From: Candidatus Nitrosopelagicus sp.
GTDB lineage: Archaea; Thermoproteota; Nitrososphaeria; Nitrososphaerales; Nitrosopumilaceae
Assembly (NCBI GenBank): GCA_028345965.1
Contig: JAOMEP010000003.1
Span: 1 to 64,000 of the forward strand
Reading direction: 5' to 3'
Length of the DNA: 64,000 nt
Both the position numbers and the translations under genes were made by a program. Of this stretch, positions 24,996-34,739 are shown in pieces. The stretch's first letter is position 1; each line of letters starts with the position of its first letter. Under the pieces are notes generated by a model that worked only from the letters and a program-made list of their open reading frames with translations, had not been told where the DNA came from and did not search any database.

Positions 24996-25188
24996 ATGCA
25001 GTGCCAGCTATTTTTAGTCCACATTTTTTACAAGCCCAAATTCCAACTGCCTCACGAACGACGGGACCTCCACATTCAGGACATTTTCTTTTTTGCTTCA
25101 TTAAATGATGGACTTTGGTAAATGATTTTCTGATTTTAATTCCATATCTAGGACCAAGTCCTTTTAGTGTAGTTTGTTTTTTTGCCAT
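24979..25188 (-). CDS. rpl37ae: 50S ribosomal protein eL43 (L37Ae)
   Basis: I chose ATG 25188 over the GTG at 25197 because family members begin near 'MAKKQ...LGPRYG'. The four-Cys zinc ribbon 'CPECGGPVVREAVGIWACKKCG' region and 'AGTAYDV' are diagnostic of L37Ae. It lies between rrp42 and pcc1, with small gaps or overlaps typical of the exosome operon. Confidence 0.95.
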   Translation of the reverse strand: MAKKQTTLKGLGPRYGIKIRKSFTKVHHLMKQKRKCPECGGPVVREAVGIWACKKCGLKIAGTAYDVKL

Positions 25189-25201
25189 TCTAATCACAAT
25201 A

Positions 25202-26008
25202 TTATTTTGATTGTTTTATAATCTCTCGTATTTTACTGCCAACTTTGACGGATAATTCAGCACATTTGATTAATTCTTCTTGAGTGAATCCATCAGAGCC
25301 ACCTTTTTGAAGTGCAACCACGTTTCCATCAGAATTAGATGTAATTGTAATTCGTGCATCCATTATACCCCATTCTTCAATAGTAGGATCAACTACAATG
25401 AAACCGCCTATTTTTGCCATTGTTACAGATACAGGCAATGTTGTAATAGGAGGTTCAGTAAATTCACCTTCAATTTTAACAGGTTTTTCATCTTGCATTT
25501 CATATTTAGGAATTTTACAAGCATTGATTGCAGCTGTTGATGCATAAGAACATGCATCAAACAAATTACCATCATGATCGGTTACAGCATTATCACAAAA
25601 TACACCAATTACAGATTTGTCTTTTTCTAAAACAAGTTGTTTCATATCCAACATTCCACTTTCGCGTATTCCCCTATCAGTTACTCTTGCCAATTCAACA
25701 ACAGGTGGTTGTGGAGGGCCAGTTTCAGCAGAAGGATGTGCAATTGGTAAAATTTCTGCAGTACAAATTAGCATTCCTTTATCTCCAGTATCCGGGAATG
25801 GACGTTCAGGTTGAACTTTTACTCCGGCTACAACTTCAGTATCACCTAATCTTGCACGTGCAGACCCTTCAGCCTTTGGAATTACACCAATGTCTATAGT
25901 TAATTTACGTGGTTCATCAAATTGACGACCATCAACACGTTTTCCCTCTTTAAGTAAATCAAGAATTTGATTCTTCTTTAATTGATCAATAATTAATCCG
26001 TCACTCAT
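25202..26008 (-). CDS. rrp42: exosome complex subunit Rrp42
   Basis: This 268-residue RNase PH-fold protein reads 'ILDLLKEGKRVDGRQFDEPR' at the start and ends 'LIKCAELSVKVGSKIREIIK', typical of Rrp42. It lacks the catalytic residues found in Rrp41 and pairs with it to form the hexameric ring for 3'-5' phosphorolysis and tailing of RNA. It overlaps rrp41 by four bases. Confidence 0.95.
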   Translation of the reverse strand: MSDGLIIDQLKKNQILDLLKEGKRVDGRQFDEPRKLTIDIGVIPKAEGSARARLGDTEVVAGVKVQPERPFPDTGDKGMLICTAEILPIAHPSAETGPPQPPVVELARVTDRGIRESGMLDMKQLVLEKDKSVIGVFCDNAVTDHDGNLFDACSYASTAAINACKIPKYEMQDEKPVKIEGEFTEPPITTLPVSVTMAKIGGFIVVDPTIEEWGIMDARITITSNSDGNVVALQKGGSDGFTQEELIKCAELSVKVGSKIREIIKQSK

Positions 26009-26742
26009 TGTTTTTCACCACTTCCAAAAAACTTGTCTTGTAATGCTTTTTTCTGTATTTCATAGACTTGATTACAACCATCAATTCCAATTTCAATACA
26101 TTGTTTATATTCTTCAGGAGTCAATACACCATCTAATTGTAATAAAGTGATCTTTTTCAAATTTGGCATGTAACCAATCGGAAGATCTGCTTGACCTGCT
26201 TGGTCTTCTTCGTTATTTACATCCAATATTACTGCATCAGCAGCTTTACCTGCAGCACATCCTGCTACCAAGTCACGCATAGGAATTCCTGCATCAGCTA
26301 ATGCAACGGATGCGCCAGTTAATGCAGCACATCTTGTACCACCATCTGCTTGTAATACTTCCATGTAAACATCAACCGCAGTTCTAGGAAATTCTTTTAA
26401 CATAACCGCAGGTTCTAGTGCTTCTTTGATGACTTTACTAATTTCAACTTCTCTTCTTGATGGTGCAGGATTTTTTCTTTCTCCTACAGAAAATGGAGCC
26501 ATGTGATATCTACATCGTAAAATTCCTGTGTCAGTATCAGACATGTGTTTTGGATGTACATCTCTAGGGCCGTAAACACCTACGAGAATTTTATTATCGC
26601 CAAATTCAATATATGCAGAACCGTTAGCGTTTTTTAAAACACCTGCTTTGATGGTAACTTTTCGGGTTTCGTTGACTTTACGTCCATCACAACGAATTCC
26701 GTTTTCATCTAATAATACAATATCTGTGTCTCTTCCGCCCAT
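26005..26742 (-). CDS. rrp41: exosome complex subunit Rrp41 (catalytic)
   Basis: The 245-residue protein carries Rrp41 hallmarks: 'NGSAYIEFGDNKILVGVYGPR', 'RCRYHMAPFSVGERK', 'TRCAALTGASVALADAGIPM' and 'DVNNEEDQAGQADLP'; the last block includes the catalytic Asp region. It is the active subunit of the phosphorolytic ring. It follows rrp4 with a two-base gap. Confidence 0.95.
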   Translation of the reverse strand: MGGRDTDIVLLDENGIRCDGRKVNETRKVTIKAGVLKNANGSAYIEFGDNKILVGVYGPRDVHPKHMSDTDTGILRCRYHMAPFSVGERKNPAPSRREVEISKVIKEALEPAVMLKEFPRTAVDVYMEVLQADGGTRCAALTGASVALADAGIPMRDLVAGCAAGKAADAVILDVNNEEDQAGQADLPIGYMPNLKKITLLQLDGVLTPEEYKQCIEIGIDGCNQVYEIQKKALQDKFFGSGEKQ

Positions 26743-26744
26743 TT

Positions 26745-27425
26745 TTATTCACTTTTTGATTCCAACATTTCATTTACTTGATCAGTTAAATTTGCAACGT
26801 GTGCTTGTTCTTCGATCAATTCAATTGCTTGTATCGCCTTTAATAATCCATTTGGATCTTCTGAAGAAACAACAAGTAATCCATTTTGACCGATAGTAAC
26901 TTGACTATTAGTTGACGATTCAATCATCTGTATCATTGAACCACGTTTACCAATTAATCGTGGTACTTTATTTGGAGAAATTTTTACTAATTCACCTGAA
27001 TCAATCTTACCTAATTCACGACCACTAATTGTAATAAGTGGATCACGAGTCATATCAGCATTTACAATTCTTGCAGCAATTAAATCACCTTTAGCTAGTT
27101 TAGCAGTCATATCATCGGAACTTGAAGAATAATCTCTGCCAAAAACATCGCTAGCTGGAAGCATTCCAACATAACAAGAATTAATGTCTGCAGTCCAAGA
27201 TAATGAAGAATGAGATGATATTTTTCCAATTACTAAATCATCATCTTTTGGTAAATAACCACCAGTAAGAGGAATTACTCTAACACTACCATCGTGTACG
27301 TCAGATAAACCAACAATAGTTGATACAATATTATCGCCAACCTGAATAGTGTTTTGCTCAGCTCTGTAAGAACCAGATGTTATTACTTCACCAGGAATTA
27401 CATGACGTTTTCTTTCACCGCTCAT
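26745..27425 (-). CDS. rrp4: exosome complex RNA-binding subunit Rrp4
   Basis: Over its 226 residues it has an N-terminal domain ('VIPGEVI'), an S1 domain ('VGDNIVSTIVGLSDVHDGSV' to 'DLIAARIVNA') and a KH domain ('VPRLIGKRGSMIQMIE'). This is the cap that feeds RNA into the Rrp41-Rrp42 ring. It overlaps the SBDS gene by four bases (ATGA). Confidence 0.95.
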   Translation of the reverse strand: MSGERKRHVIPGEVITSGSYRAEQNTIQVGDNIVSTIVGLSDVHDGSVRVIPLTGGYLPKDDDLVIGKISSHSSLSWTADINSCYVGMLPASDVFGRDYSSSSDDMTAKLAKGDLIAARIVNADMTRDPLITISGRELGKIDSGELVKISPNKVPRLIGKRGSMIQMIESSTNSQVTIGQNGLLVVSSEDPNGLLKAIQAIELIEEQAHVANLTDQVNEMLESKSE

Positions 27426-28108
27426 TTTTGTACCTCAACATTAGCAGTACCCTTTGTAATTGCACCTAGTCTGTCTATCACGTTTGGTCTTGCGGCAGCG
27501 GGTATTTCAAGTATTGCTTTTAATGAGCCATTTGGTTGCCAATCTTCTTTTTTCAAACTTCCAGTTGATTTTAAAACAGTATAAGATTGTGCCACAAATT
27601 GTGCAGGAACAGATATTTCAAGAGTTAGGTTTTCAGTTTTCAATGGAATAATAGGTCTTAATTTTTCAACAATATCCTTGATTTGTTCATCAGCATTTTT
27701 GAAAGGATCTATAGAAACACGACCGTCAATCATTGCTTGTTCAATTCTTAATGGAGGATGTGGGAGATGTGTTTTTGGATCAACATATGTCTTGGCGATG
27801 AAAGTAATAATTTGTTTTCGTTTGTCAGTAGTCATCTTTTTTCTTTGTTCTGTGTTAAGATTCAGTTCACCTTTTTGCATCATTATTTCAGCTATTTTTG
27901 TAGTATCTTCTGTTTTGAAGACTTTAAGAAGTAACTCATTTGATGCACGAGTTCCTTTTCCTGAATCAGTGTATATTTCATCAGAGACTAAAATTTTTGA
28001 TATTTCAGAAATTTTACCCAATTTATAATCAAACGCAGGATCAGGCTTTACCAATATCTCAAATTTTTCACTTGCATAGCTGTATTTTACAACCGTGACT
28101 TTGTCCAT
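27422..28108 (-). CDS. sdo1: ribosome maturation protein SBDS/SDO1
   Basis: The 228-residue protein has the three SBDS domains: an N-terminal 'FEILVKPDPAFDYK', a central helical 'LNLNTEQRKKMTTDKRKQII' and a ferredoxin-like C-terminal domain. In eukaryotes SBDS releases the anti-association factor eIF6 from the large subunit; the archaeal homologue is thought to do the same. It heads the exosome operon and is transcribed divergently from rpoD. Confidence 0.95.
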   Translation of the reverse strand: MDKVTVVKYSYASEKFEILVKPDPAFDYKLGKISEISKILVSDEIYTDSGKGTRASNELLLKVFKTEDTTKIAEIMMQKGELNLNTEQRKKMTTDKRKQIITFIAKTYVDPKTHLPHPPLRIEQAMIDGRVSIDPFKNADEQIKDIVEKLRPIIPLKTENLTLEISVPAQFVAQSYTVLKSTGSLKKEDWQPNGSLKAILEIPAAARPNVIDRLGAITKGTANVEVQK

Positions 28109-28159
28109 ATGGTATGGATCAAAGTAATTCGTATTTATCTCTGATGAAATAAGTCTACA

Positions 28160-28167
28160 TTTTTATT
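28160..28167 (+). promoter_or_regulatory. TATA box for rpoD operon
   Basis: TTTTTATT lies about 30 nt before the TTG start at 28194 within the short rpoD/SBDS divergent spacer. Confidence 0.4.
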
Positions 28168-28193
28168 ACTACAGTCTGTTTTTTGATTAAGAT

Positions 28194-28796
28194 TTGTCTC
28201 TAGAAATTACTAATGAAAATGATGAAAAAGTATCTGTGAAGATAAAGGGAGTGCCACTTCAGTATGCCAATGCATTAAGAAGAATTTGTTTGAACGGCGT
28301 TCCAATTTATGCAGTTGAAAGTATTGATGTTTTAGAAAATTCATCAGTTTTGGCAGACGAAGGTGTAGCTCACAGAGTTGGTCTAATTCCATTAAAAACA
28401 GATTTGAGTGCATCTAAAGATGGAAATGAAAATGATAAAATTATGCTTACATTAGATTCAGGTGTTTCAGATGAAACAAGAACAATTCTATCAGGAGAAT
28501 TGAAATCACAAGATGAAAGCGTAGTTCCTACTTCTAATAATATTCCAATAGTTACTCTTGCACCTGGTCAATCAATAAAATTTGAAGCATATGCAAGATT
28601 AGGTAAAGGAACAGAACATGCACGATGGAATTCAGCAAATATTGTAACACTAACAGATACTGAGAAAGATGATGAGAAAGTATTGACGGTAGAATCAACA
28701 GGTGCACTTAATCCAAAACACATCATATTATCGAGTGTAGAACAATTATCAAGTAAATTATCTGAATTTAAGACAATCATATCCGAAATCAAGTAA
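28194..28796 (+). CDS. rpoD: DNA-directed RNA polymerase subunit D (Rpo3)
   Basis: TTG start. The 200-residue protein has the alpha-like dimerisation motif 'VPLQYANALRRICLNGVPIYAVESI' and 'HARWNSANIV'. It lacks a ferredoxin-like 4Fe-4S insertion domain, unlike some archaeal D subunits. It forms the D-L platform for RNAP assembly. It begins the eL18-uL13-uS9 operon, the classical archaeal arrangement. Confidence 0.95.
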   Translation: MSLEITNENDEKVSVKIKGVPLQYANALRRICLNGVPIYAVESIDVLENSSVLADEGVAHRVGLIPLKTDLSASKDGNENDKIMLTLDSGVSDETRTILSGELKSQDESVVPTSNNIPIVTLAPGQSIKFEAYARLGKGTEHARWNSANIVTLTDTEKDDEKVLTVESTGALNPKHIILSSVEQLSSKLSEFKTIISEIK

Positions 28797-28835
28797 GACA
28801 TCATATTATATTTGGGTAAAATGGCGAATTGACTT

Positions 28836-29183
28836 ATGGTAACACAAGCTAAAGTGAATATGTTAAAAATTTTGAAAAAGGCATCTAAAGAAAATGATGC
28901 ACCAATTTGGGCAAAAGTTGCAGATTATGTTCAAAAATCAAGATCAAATCAAAAAATCGTGAATCTTACCAGAATTGATCAGACAACAGAAGATGGAAAT
29001 GCCGTGGTGATTACGGGTAAAATTTTAGGAACAGGCAATATTTCACATAAAGTTTCAGTTTCATCATTATCTATTTCAAATTCTGCTGCAAAAAAAATTA
29101 TAGAATCAGGTGGAGAAGTTTTAAAATTTTCAGAAATGATAGAAAAATTTCCAACAGGAAAAGGAGTTAAAATAATTGGCTAA
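28836..29183 (+). CDS. rpl18e: 50S ribosomal protein eL18 (L18e)
   Basis: The 115-residue protein shows L18e features 'APIWAKVADYVQKSRSNQ', 'VVITGKILGTGNISHKV' and the closing 'KFPTGKGVKIIG'. It overlaps the uL13 gene by eight bases in the rpoD operon. Confidence 0.95.
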   Translation: MVTQAKVNMLKILKKASKENDAPIWAKVADYVQKSRSNQKIVNLTRIDQTTEDGNAVVITGKILGTGNISHKVSVSSLSISNSAAKKIIESGGEVLKFSEMIEKFPTGKGVKIIG

Positions 29184-29670
29184 ATGGAATAACAGAAAGT
29201 CTCAACCCGAACAACAACAAGTCATCGACTTAAGTAAACCAATAGTTGTCGATGGTACAAACTTGATTGCAGGTAGACTTGCATCGAATGTTGCAAAATT
29301 ATTGAGAAAAGGAAATAGAGTTTCAGTAGTTAATTGTGATAAAATTATGATGAGTGGAAAAAGAGCAAGCATTGTTGGAGAATATGAAGAATTTTTAAAA
29401 ATTAACAGTATTATCAATTACAAACACGGACCTAAACATCCTAGAAGACCAGATACAGTAATTGCAAGAATGATTAGAGGAATGCTTCCATATGAAGACA
29501 AACCATCTGGAAAAACTGATTTATCACGATTAAGAACTTACATTGGAGTTCCAAAAGAAGTAAAAGGTTTAGAAAAAATCCAATTTGAAAAAGCAAAGAT
29601 AAGACATGATTCATCACGATATACAACAATGGCAGAAATTAGTAGATACATTGGAGGAACCAACTTTTGA
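29176..29670 (+). CDS. rpl13: 50S ribosomal protein uL13
   Basis: TTG start inside the end of rpl18e. Diagnostic stretches are 'VVDGTNLIAGRLASNVAKLL', 'YKHGPKHPRRPDTVIARMIR' and 'GMLPYEDKPSG'. The 164-residue length fits archaeal L13, with a short extra N-terminus. The stop overlaps the next start by four bases. Confidence 0.95.
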   Translation: MAKWNNRKSQPEQQQVIDLSKPIVVDGTNLIAGRLASNVAKLLRKGNRVSVVNCDKIMMSGKRASIVGEYEEFLKINSIINYKHGPKHPRRPDTVIARMIRGMLPYEDKPSGKTDLSRLRTYIGVPKEVKGLEKIQFEKAKIRHDSSRYTTMAEISRYIGGTNF

Positions 29671-30116
29671 TTCCTAAGACAGAGATTTACTATGCATCAA
29701 GGAAAACATCTAGTGCACATGTATACATCACAAAAGGTGTAGGAAAAATTAGAATTAATAATATTCCACTTGAAATGATTGAACCAGAAGCTTCTAGAGA
29801 AGTAATTCTAGCACCATTAGAAATCATTGGGGAAGAAATTAGAGATAAAGTTGACATTTCAATCAGAGTTAGGGGTGGAGGTTTCATGGGACAAGCATAT
29901 GCATCCGCTACTGCAATGACAAGAGCTTTAATTGGTTGGACAAAATCTAAGAAAGAACCAAAAGATCATCCGTTTAACAAAACAACACGTCAACAATTAA
30001 AAGAAAAAATTGCAGATTATGATAAATATTTGATCAGTGGAGATGCAAGAAGAAAAGAACCAAAGAAGTTTGGCGGCCCTGGTGCAAGAAGAAGAAAACA
30101 AAAATCATACAGATAG
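29667..30116 (+). CDS. rps9: 30S ribosomal protein uS9
   Basis: The TTG start overlaps rpl13. The 149-residue protein contains 'YASRKTSSAHVYITKGVGKI', 'SIRVRGGGFMGQAYA' and the basic C-terminal tail 'RRRKQKSYR' that reaches the P-site tRNA. It is the last gene of the rpoD operon; RPB10/rpoN, often next in other archaea, is not here. Confidence 0.95.
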   Translation: MIPKTEIYYASRKTSSAHVYITKGVGKIRINNIPLEMIEPEASREVILAPLEIIGEEIRDKVDISIRVRGGGFMGQAYASATAMTRALIGWTKSKKEPKDHPFNKTTRQQLKEKIADYDKYLISGDARRKEPKKFGGPGARRRKQKSYR

Positions 30117-30141
30117 TCTTATCTGTGAAAATTTTTTGTAT

Positions 30142-30729
30142 TTATTCAAAAATTGATATGCTAGAAGAATTTTTTTCAAAATAGTCTATTTTATCATCTT
30201 CTTTGAGAGTAAGATCAACATCATCTAATCCTTCCAATAATCTGAATTTTCGATGTGAATCAATTTCAAAATTTATAGATTCATCGCCAAAAGTGATTTT
30301 CTGGGAGTTTAAATCAAGTTCAATTTTATCCGTATATTGTAATAATTTTTTAATTTTTTCAATATCTAAGATAATAGGTAAAACACCATTTTTGAAGCAA
30401 TTACTATAGAAAATATCTGCAAATGAAGGAGATATTATTACATTAAAACCAAAATCTTTCAAGGCCCAAACAGCATGTTCTCTTGAAGAACCACAACCAA
30501 AATTTTCATTTGTAACCAATATTTGAGAGTCTTGGTATGTTGAATCATTTAAGATAAAATCATTTTTCTTCTGTCCATCATGATTAAATCTCCAATCATA
30601 AAAAAGAAATTTTCCAAATCCAGATTTTGTAATTAATTTAAGAAATTGTTTTGGAATTATTTGATCCGTGTCAACATTCGCTTTATCAAATGGAGTAATA
30701 ATACTAATAATTTTGGTAAAAGGTTTCAA
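30142..30729 (-). CDS. leuD: 3-isopropylmalate dehydratase small subunit, bacterial type
   Basis: The 195-residue protein has the bacterial LeuD length and motifs: 'NVDTDQIIPKQFLKLI', '[15 protein letters not shown]' and 'FYSNCFKNG'. With the 469-residue large subunit (three bases upstream) it isomerises 2- to 3-isopropylmalate in leucine synthesis. A second, archaeal-type pair lies immediately upstream at 32152-33917. Confidence 0.9.
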   Translation of the reverse strand: MKPFTKIISIITPFDKANVDTDQIIPKQFLKLITKSGFGKFLFYDWRFNHDGQKKNDFILNDSTYQDSQILVTNENFGCGSSREHAVWALKDFGFNVIISPSFADIFYSNCFKNGVLPIILDIEKIKKLLQYTDKIELDLNSQKITFGDESINFEIDSHRKFRLLEGLDDVDLTLKEDDKIDYFEKNSSSISIFE

Positions 30730-30732
30730 ATT

Positions 30733-32142
30733 TTAACACCACTCCCTAACATCAACAAAATGACCAGCAATAGCAGATGCAGCAGCCATGACAGGACTTA
30801 CGAGATGAGTTCTACCGCCAGAACCTTGTCTTCCTTCAAAATTTCTATTAGAAGTACTTGCACAACGTTCACCAGGTTTTAAAATATCAGGATTCATTCC
30901 AAGACACATACTGCAACCAGATTCTCTCCATTCAAAATTTGCATCTTTAAAAATTTTATCTAACCCTAATTTTTCAGCTTCAAGTTTAACCATTTGTGAA
31001 CCTGGAACAACCATTGCACTAACATCAGAATTTACTGTTTTACCCTTTACAATTTCTGCAGCATCTTTCAAATCTTCTAAACGTGCATTAGTACAAGAAC
31101 CAATGAAAACTCTGTCAATTGGAATATCTACAATTGCAGTATCAGGTTTTAAATCCATATACAATAATGCTTTTTTTGCACTTTCGATTTGTATTTCATT
31201 ATTCTGACCAAATTCCTCGGGAGTGGGAATTTTTCCTGTTACATCAGACACCATTGCAGGATTTGTTCCCCAACTTACTTGTGGTTCAATTTTATCCACA
31301 TCAATTATGAAACTTTTATCAAATTTTGAATTAGGATCAGACATAAGATTATTTTTCCAATCGTCAACTAATTCATCATAGTTTTTTGGAGTGTACTTTC
31401 TATTATTGAGATAATCAAATGTCTTTTCATCAGGTGCAATGAGACCCGCTCTAGAACCGGCCTCTATAGACATGTTGCAAATAGTCATTCTTTGTTCCAT
31501 CGATAGATCACTAATTGCATCACCACGATATTCTAATACATGTCCAGTACCACCGTCAGTTCCAATCTGTTTGATAATACTTAGAATTATGTCCTTAGAA
31601 GTTATTGCAAATGAGTTTTTGCGCTTACCTGTTGCTAAAATTTCAAATGTTTTCGGTTTTTCAAGCCAAAGTGTTTGAGTTGCAAGAGTATGTTCAACTT
31701 CACTTGTTCCAATACCAAATGCAAATGCACCAAATGCACCTTGTGTTGATGTATGACTATCACCACATACTATGGTGCTACCAGGTAAAGTGATTCCTAG
31801 TTGAGGTCCTATTACATGAACAATTCCCTGATTAGGATCATTAATTCCAAATAACTTTATTCCAAAATCCTTACAATTTTTTTCTAGAGTTTGTATTTGA
31901 GTTGAAGAAGTTTCATCAATCATTGGTAAACTTCTATCAGTGGTAGGAACATTATGATCAATAGTAGCCACAGTTAAATCTGGACGTCTAACATTTCTCT
32001 GATTAACACGTAATCCATCAAAGGCCTGAGGCGATGTTACTTCATGAATTAGATGACGATCAATGTAAATTAATGAAGGTTCATTTTCTCTTTCAACTAC
32101 GATGTGAGAATTCCAAATTTTCTCAAATAATGTTTCAGTCAT
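30733..32142 (-). CDS. leuC: 3-isopropylmalate dehydratase large subunit, bacterial type
   Basis: This is a 469-residue aconitase-superfamily protein. The [4Fe-4S] cysteines sit in '[11 protein letters not shown]' and '[12 protein letters not shown]'; substrate blocks include '[25 protein letters not shown]'. The length and '[10 protein letters not shown]' N-terminus are those of bacterial LeuC rather than the shorter archaeal form. It forms a heterodimer with leuD. Confidence 0.92.
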   Translation of the reverse strand: MTETLFEKIWNSHIVVERENEPSLIYIDRHLIHEVTSPQAFDGLRVNQRNVRRPDLTVATIDHNVPTTDRSLPMIDETSSTQIQTLEKNCKDFGIKLFGINDPNQGIVHVIGPQLGITLPGSTIVCGDSHTSTQGAFGAFAFGIGTSEVEHTLATQTLWLEKPKTFEILATGKRKNSFAITSKDIILSIIKQIGTDGGTGHVLEYRGDAISDLSMEQRMTICNMSIEAGSRAGLIAPDEKTFDYLNNRKYTPKNYDELVDDWKNNLMSDPNSKFDKSFIIDVDKIEPQVSWGTNPAMVSDVTGKIPTPEEFGQNNEIQIESAKKALLYMDLKPDTAIVDIPIDRVFIGSCTNARLEDLKDAAEIVKGKTVNSDVSAMVVPGSQMVKLEAEKLGLDKIFKDANFEWRESGCSMCLGMNPDILKPGERCASTSNRNFEGRQGSGGRTHLVSPVMAAASAIAGHFVDVREWC

Positions 32143-32151
32143 TTACTATAT

Positions 32152-32634
32152 TCACTTTTTATATTTGAAAAGACCCCCAGCAGCAATAATTTTTGCAATT
32201 ATTTCCGAAAAAGGTTTTATCGCGTATGTTTCATTTTTTGTGATGTTTTTTATTTCATTTTTTTCAATGTTGATTTCTAGTTGATCAGAATTTGCTATTT
32301 TGTGATATGTTTCATCATCAACTTCTATTGGAAGTAAAAATGCACCATCAACAGAGTTTCTATAAAATATTCTTGCAAAAGATGTAGCAATTACGGCTTT
32401 TATTCCACATGTTGAGAGTGCAATAGGTGCATGTTCTCTTGAAGAACCGCAACCAAAATTTTTTCCTGCAACAATAAAATCACCGTCCTTGACCTTTGAT
32501 GGAAAATCAGGATCAAGCCCTTCCATTGCATGTGTTGCTAATTCATTATAATCATGAATTTTCAAATATGTTCCAGGGATTATAACATCGGTATCAATAT
32601 TATCTTGTTCATATTTTATTACATTACCAATCAA
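32152..32634 (-). CDS. archaeal-type isopropylmalate isomerase/homoaconitase small subunit
   Basis: This 160-residue short LeuD/HacB-type protein has '[21 protein letters not shown]' and '[15 protein letters not shown]'. The specificity loop reads YLKI, neither the YLRT described for methanogen homoaconitase nor the YLV-type loop of isopropylmalate isomerase. A basic residue there would suit the extra carboxylate of homoaconitate (inference). A role in lysine synthesis by the aminoadipate route, or leucine, is possible. It overlaps its large subunit gene by four bases. Confidence 0.85.
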   Translation of the reverse strand: MIGNVIKYEQDNIDTDVIIPGTYLKIHDYNELATHAMEGLDPDFPSKVKDGDFIVAGKNFGCGSSREHAPIALSTCGIKAVIATSFARIFYRNSVDGAFLLPIEVDDETYHKIANSDQLEINIEKNEIKNITKNETYAIKPFSEIIAKIIAAGGLFKYKK

Positions 32635-33917
32635 TTCAAATCCCTCGGATCAGTTAATTTCCCAGTTACAGCAGATGCAGCTGCAACTTGTGGTGATGCA
32701 AGATATGTCTGAGATTCTACATGCCCCATCCTTCCTGGGAAGTTTCTATTTGTAGTACTAACACAAATTTCATCTTTTGCTAATACACCCATATGAGCAC
32801 CACAGCATGCACCACATGTAGGTGGACCTACAGTAGCACCAGCATCTAAAAATATTTCAATTAATCCATCTTTTACCGCTCTTTTGTATATTGAAATTGC
32901 TGCAGGTAATACTTCAGTTCGTATTTTTACTTGTCTTCCCTTAAGAATTTTAGCAGCTGCTAAGAGATCCTCATATTTTGCACCAGTACAAGAGCCAATG
33001 TATGATTTATCTAATTCAGTAGAAGATAATTCCCTAGCAACAGTAATGTTATCAGGAGAAAACGGTTTTGCGACAGTAGGTTCCAATTCAGATGCTTCGT
33101 ACTCTAAAATTTTTGAATAATCCGCATCCGTATCTCCATGAAATTCAGAAACATTAGTTGCACCTCTTTGATTTAGATATTCAACTGTTTTTTTGTCAGA
33201 TTCAATAATCCCATTTTTTGCACCTGCTTCAGTAGTCATATTACATAATGTTAATCTACTTTCTATGGACATTTCATCAATTCCTGTTCCACCAAATTGC
33301 ATGGTATTATACGCTCCACCATCATTTCCAATATCACCAATAATGTTTAGTATGAAATCTTTAGCCATTACATGTGGAGGTAATTTTCCATTAAGTTTGA
33401 AATAATATGTTTCAGGTACTTTAAACCAAATTTCTCCATTCAATAATACATATGCAACATCGGTATGGCCTAATCCACAAGCAAATGCACCCAATGCACC
33501 AGTAGTGTTAGTATGAGAATCACCGCCAACATAAACATCTCCAGGATTAACCAACGCTTCTTCATGAGATAATGTATGACATATTCCATATTGTCCCATT
33601 CCATATTTGAAATGTTTTTTGATATCATATTTTTTTGAGAAATTTGATAATTTTACAATATTTTCTGCAGATATTTTTTCTGCAGACGGAACAAAATGAT
33701 CTTCAGCAATCCAAACTTTTGTTGGATCATGTAATTTTGATGTATCAATTCCTTGTTTTTGTAATTTATCAAAAACTTTCAAAACTCCAGGTCCCGAAAC
33801 ATCATGTACCATAACCTTATCGACTTTAGCAAATACAATATCATCCGGAGAAACGGTATTTTTCTCAGAAGCTCGAGCTAGTATTTTTTCAGTTATGTTC
33901 ATAAACGACAATGCCAT
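32631..33917 (-). CDS. archaeal-type isopropylmalate isomerase/homoaconitase large subunit
   Basis: This 428-residue aconitase-family protein is of the shorter archaeal LeuC/HacA type. Cluster cysteines are in 'YIGSCTGAKYEDLL' and 'PPTCGACCGAHMG', and the active-site block is 'GDSHTNTTGALGAFACGLGHTDVA'. It pairs with the 160-residue small subunit. It heads a four-gene minus-strand array with the bacterial-type leuCD. Whether this pair serves leucine or lysine cannot be decided from sequence alone. Confidence 0.88.
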   Translation of the reverse strand: MALSFMNITEKILARASEKNTVSPDDIVFAKVDKVMVHDVSGPGVLKVFDKLQKQGIDTSKLHDPTKVWIAEDHFVPSAEKISAENIVKLSNFSKKYDIKKHFKYGMGQYGICHTLSHEEALVNPGDVYVGGDSHTNTTGALGAFACGLGHTDVAYVLLNGEIWFKVPETYYFKLNGKLPPHVMAKDFILNIIGDIGNDGGAYNTMQFGGTGIDEMSIESRLTLCNMTTEAGAKNGIIESDKKTVEYLNQRGATNVSEFHGDTDADYSKILEYEASELEPTVAKPFSPDNITVARELSSTELDKSYIGSCTGAKYEDLLAAAKILKGRQVKIRTEVLPAAISIYKRAVKDGLIEIFLDAGATVGPPTCGACCGAHMGVLAKDEICVSTTNRNFPGRMGHVESQTYLASPQVAAASAVTGKLTDPRDLN

Positions 33918-33974
33918 CGATTGAGATTAAAAGCTTTTCAGAACAATAATTAGAGAATAATATGTAAAATATCT

Positions 33975-34739
33975 ATGAATTTGACAGTAATTCCATTAAC
34001 ATCAAGGAAAAAGACAGAAAAATTTTGCTTTTTTGATGAACTGAAGAATATAATCAAGAATAGTAAAGTTGTAATCAAAGAAGGAGATATCTTAGTAATC
34101 TCGAGTAAATTTATCTCGAATTCACAAGGACGAATTTTAGAGATAGAAAAATCAAGGGTTTGTGAAAAAGCAAAAAAAATTGCAAAAAAATTCAATACTA
34201 ATGAAAAATTTATGGAAATTGTTTATAGAGAATCAGATAAAATCGTAGGAGGAGTGGCAGGATTTGCCATGGCAACTACAAATGGAATATTGGCACCTAA
34301 CGCTGGAATTGATAAATCAAATTCTAAAGGAACAAGAATCATCTTGTATCCTAACGAACCAGATAAATTTGCTGAAGAATTAAAAAGAAGAATTTTTCTT
34401 GAATTAAAGTTACATGTTGGAATAATCATAGTTGATAGTAGGTTAATGCCTGCAAGAATTGGTACAACAGGAGTTGCAATAGCATGTGCAGGAATAGAAC
34501 CAACAAAAGATTTACGAGGAAACAAGGATTTGGATGGAAACCCACTAAAAGTTACATTTCAAGCAACTGCAGATAATTTAGCATCTATTGCAAATCATAA
34601 GATGGGAGAAGGTGATGATCTACACCCAATAGCAATTGTTAGAGATTCAGGATGTGAGTTGACAAATAGAAAAATTGTTTCTGATGAAATGATAATTCCT
34701 TATGAACAATGTGTATACATTAGAAGTTTTTCTAGTTAA
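33975..34739 (+). CDS. cofE: coenzyme F420-0:L-glutamate ligase
   Basis: The 254-residue protein follows the CofE pattern: 'DILVISSKFISNSQGRI' near the N-terminus, 'GIIIVDSRLMPARIGTTGVAIACAGIEP' in the middle and 'NRKIVSDEMIIPYEQCVYIR' at the end. CofE adds glutamates to F420-0 with GTP. It is evidence that the organism makes F420, which the reductase at 3428 could use. No other cof genes are in the window. Its stop interlocks with that of SRP54. Confidence 0.9.
   Translation: MNLTVIPLTSRKKTEKFCFFDELKNIIKNSKVVIKEGDILVISSKFISNSQGRILEIEKSRVCEKAKKIAKKFNTNEKFMEIVYRESDKIVGGVAGFAMATTNGILAPNAGIDKSNSKGTRIILYPNEPDKFAEELKRRIFLELKLHVGIIIVDSRLMPARIGTTGVAIACAGIEPTKDLRGNKDLDGNPLKVTFQATADNLASIANHKMGEGDDLHPIAIVRDSGCELTNRKIVSDEMIIPYEQCVYIRSFSS

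Noticed and set aside
28130-28193. C box-like CTGATGA in the SBDS/rpoD spacer
   Set aside because: No D box at the right distance and no stem; the spacer is explained by divergent promoters.
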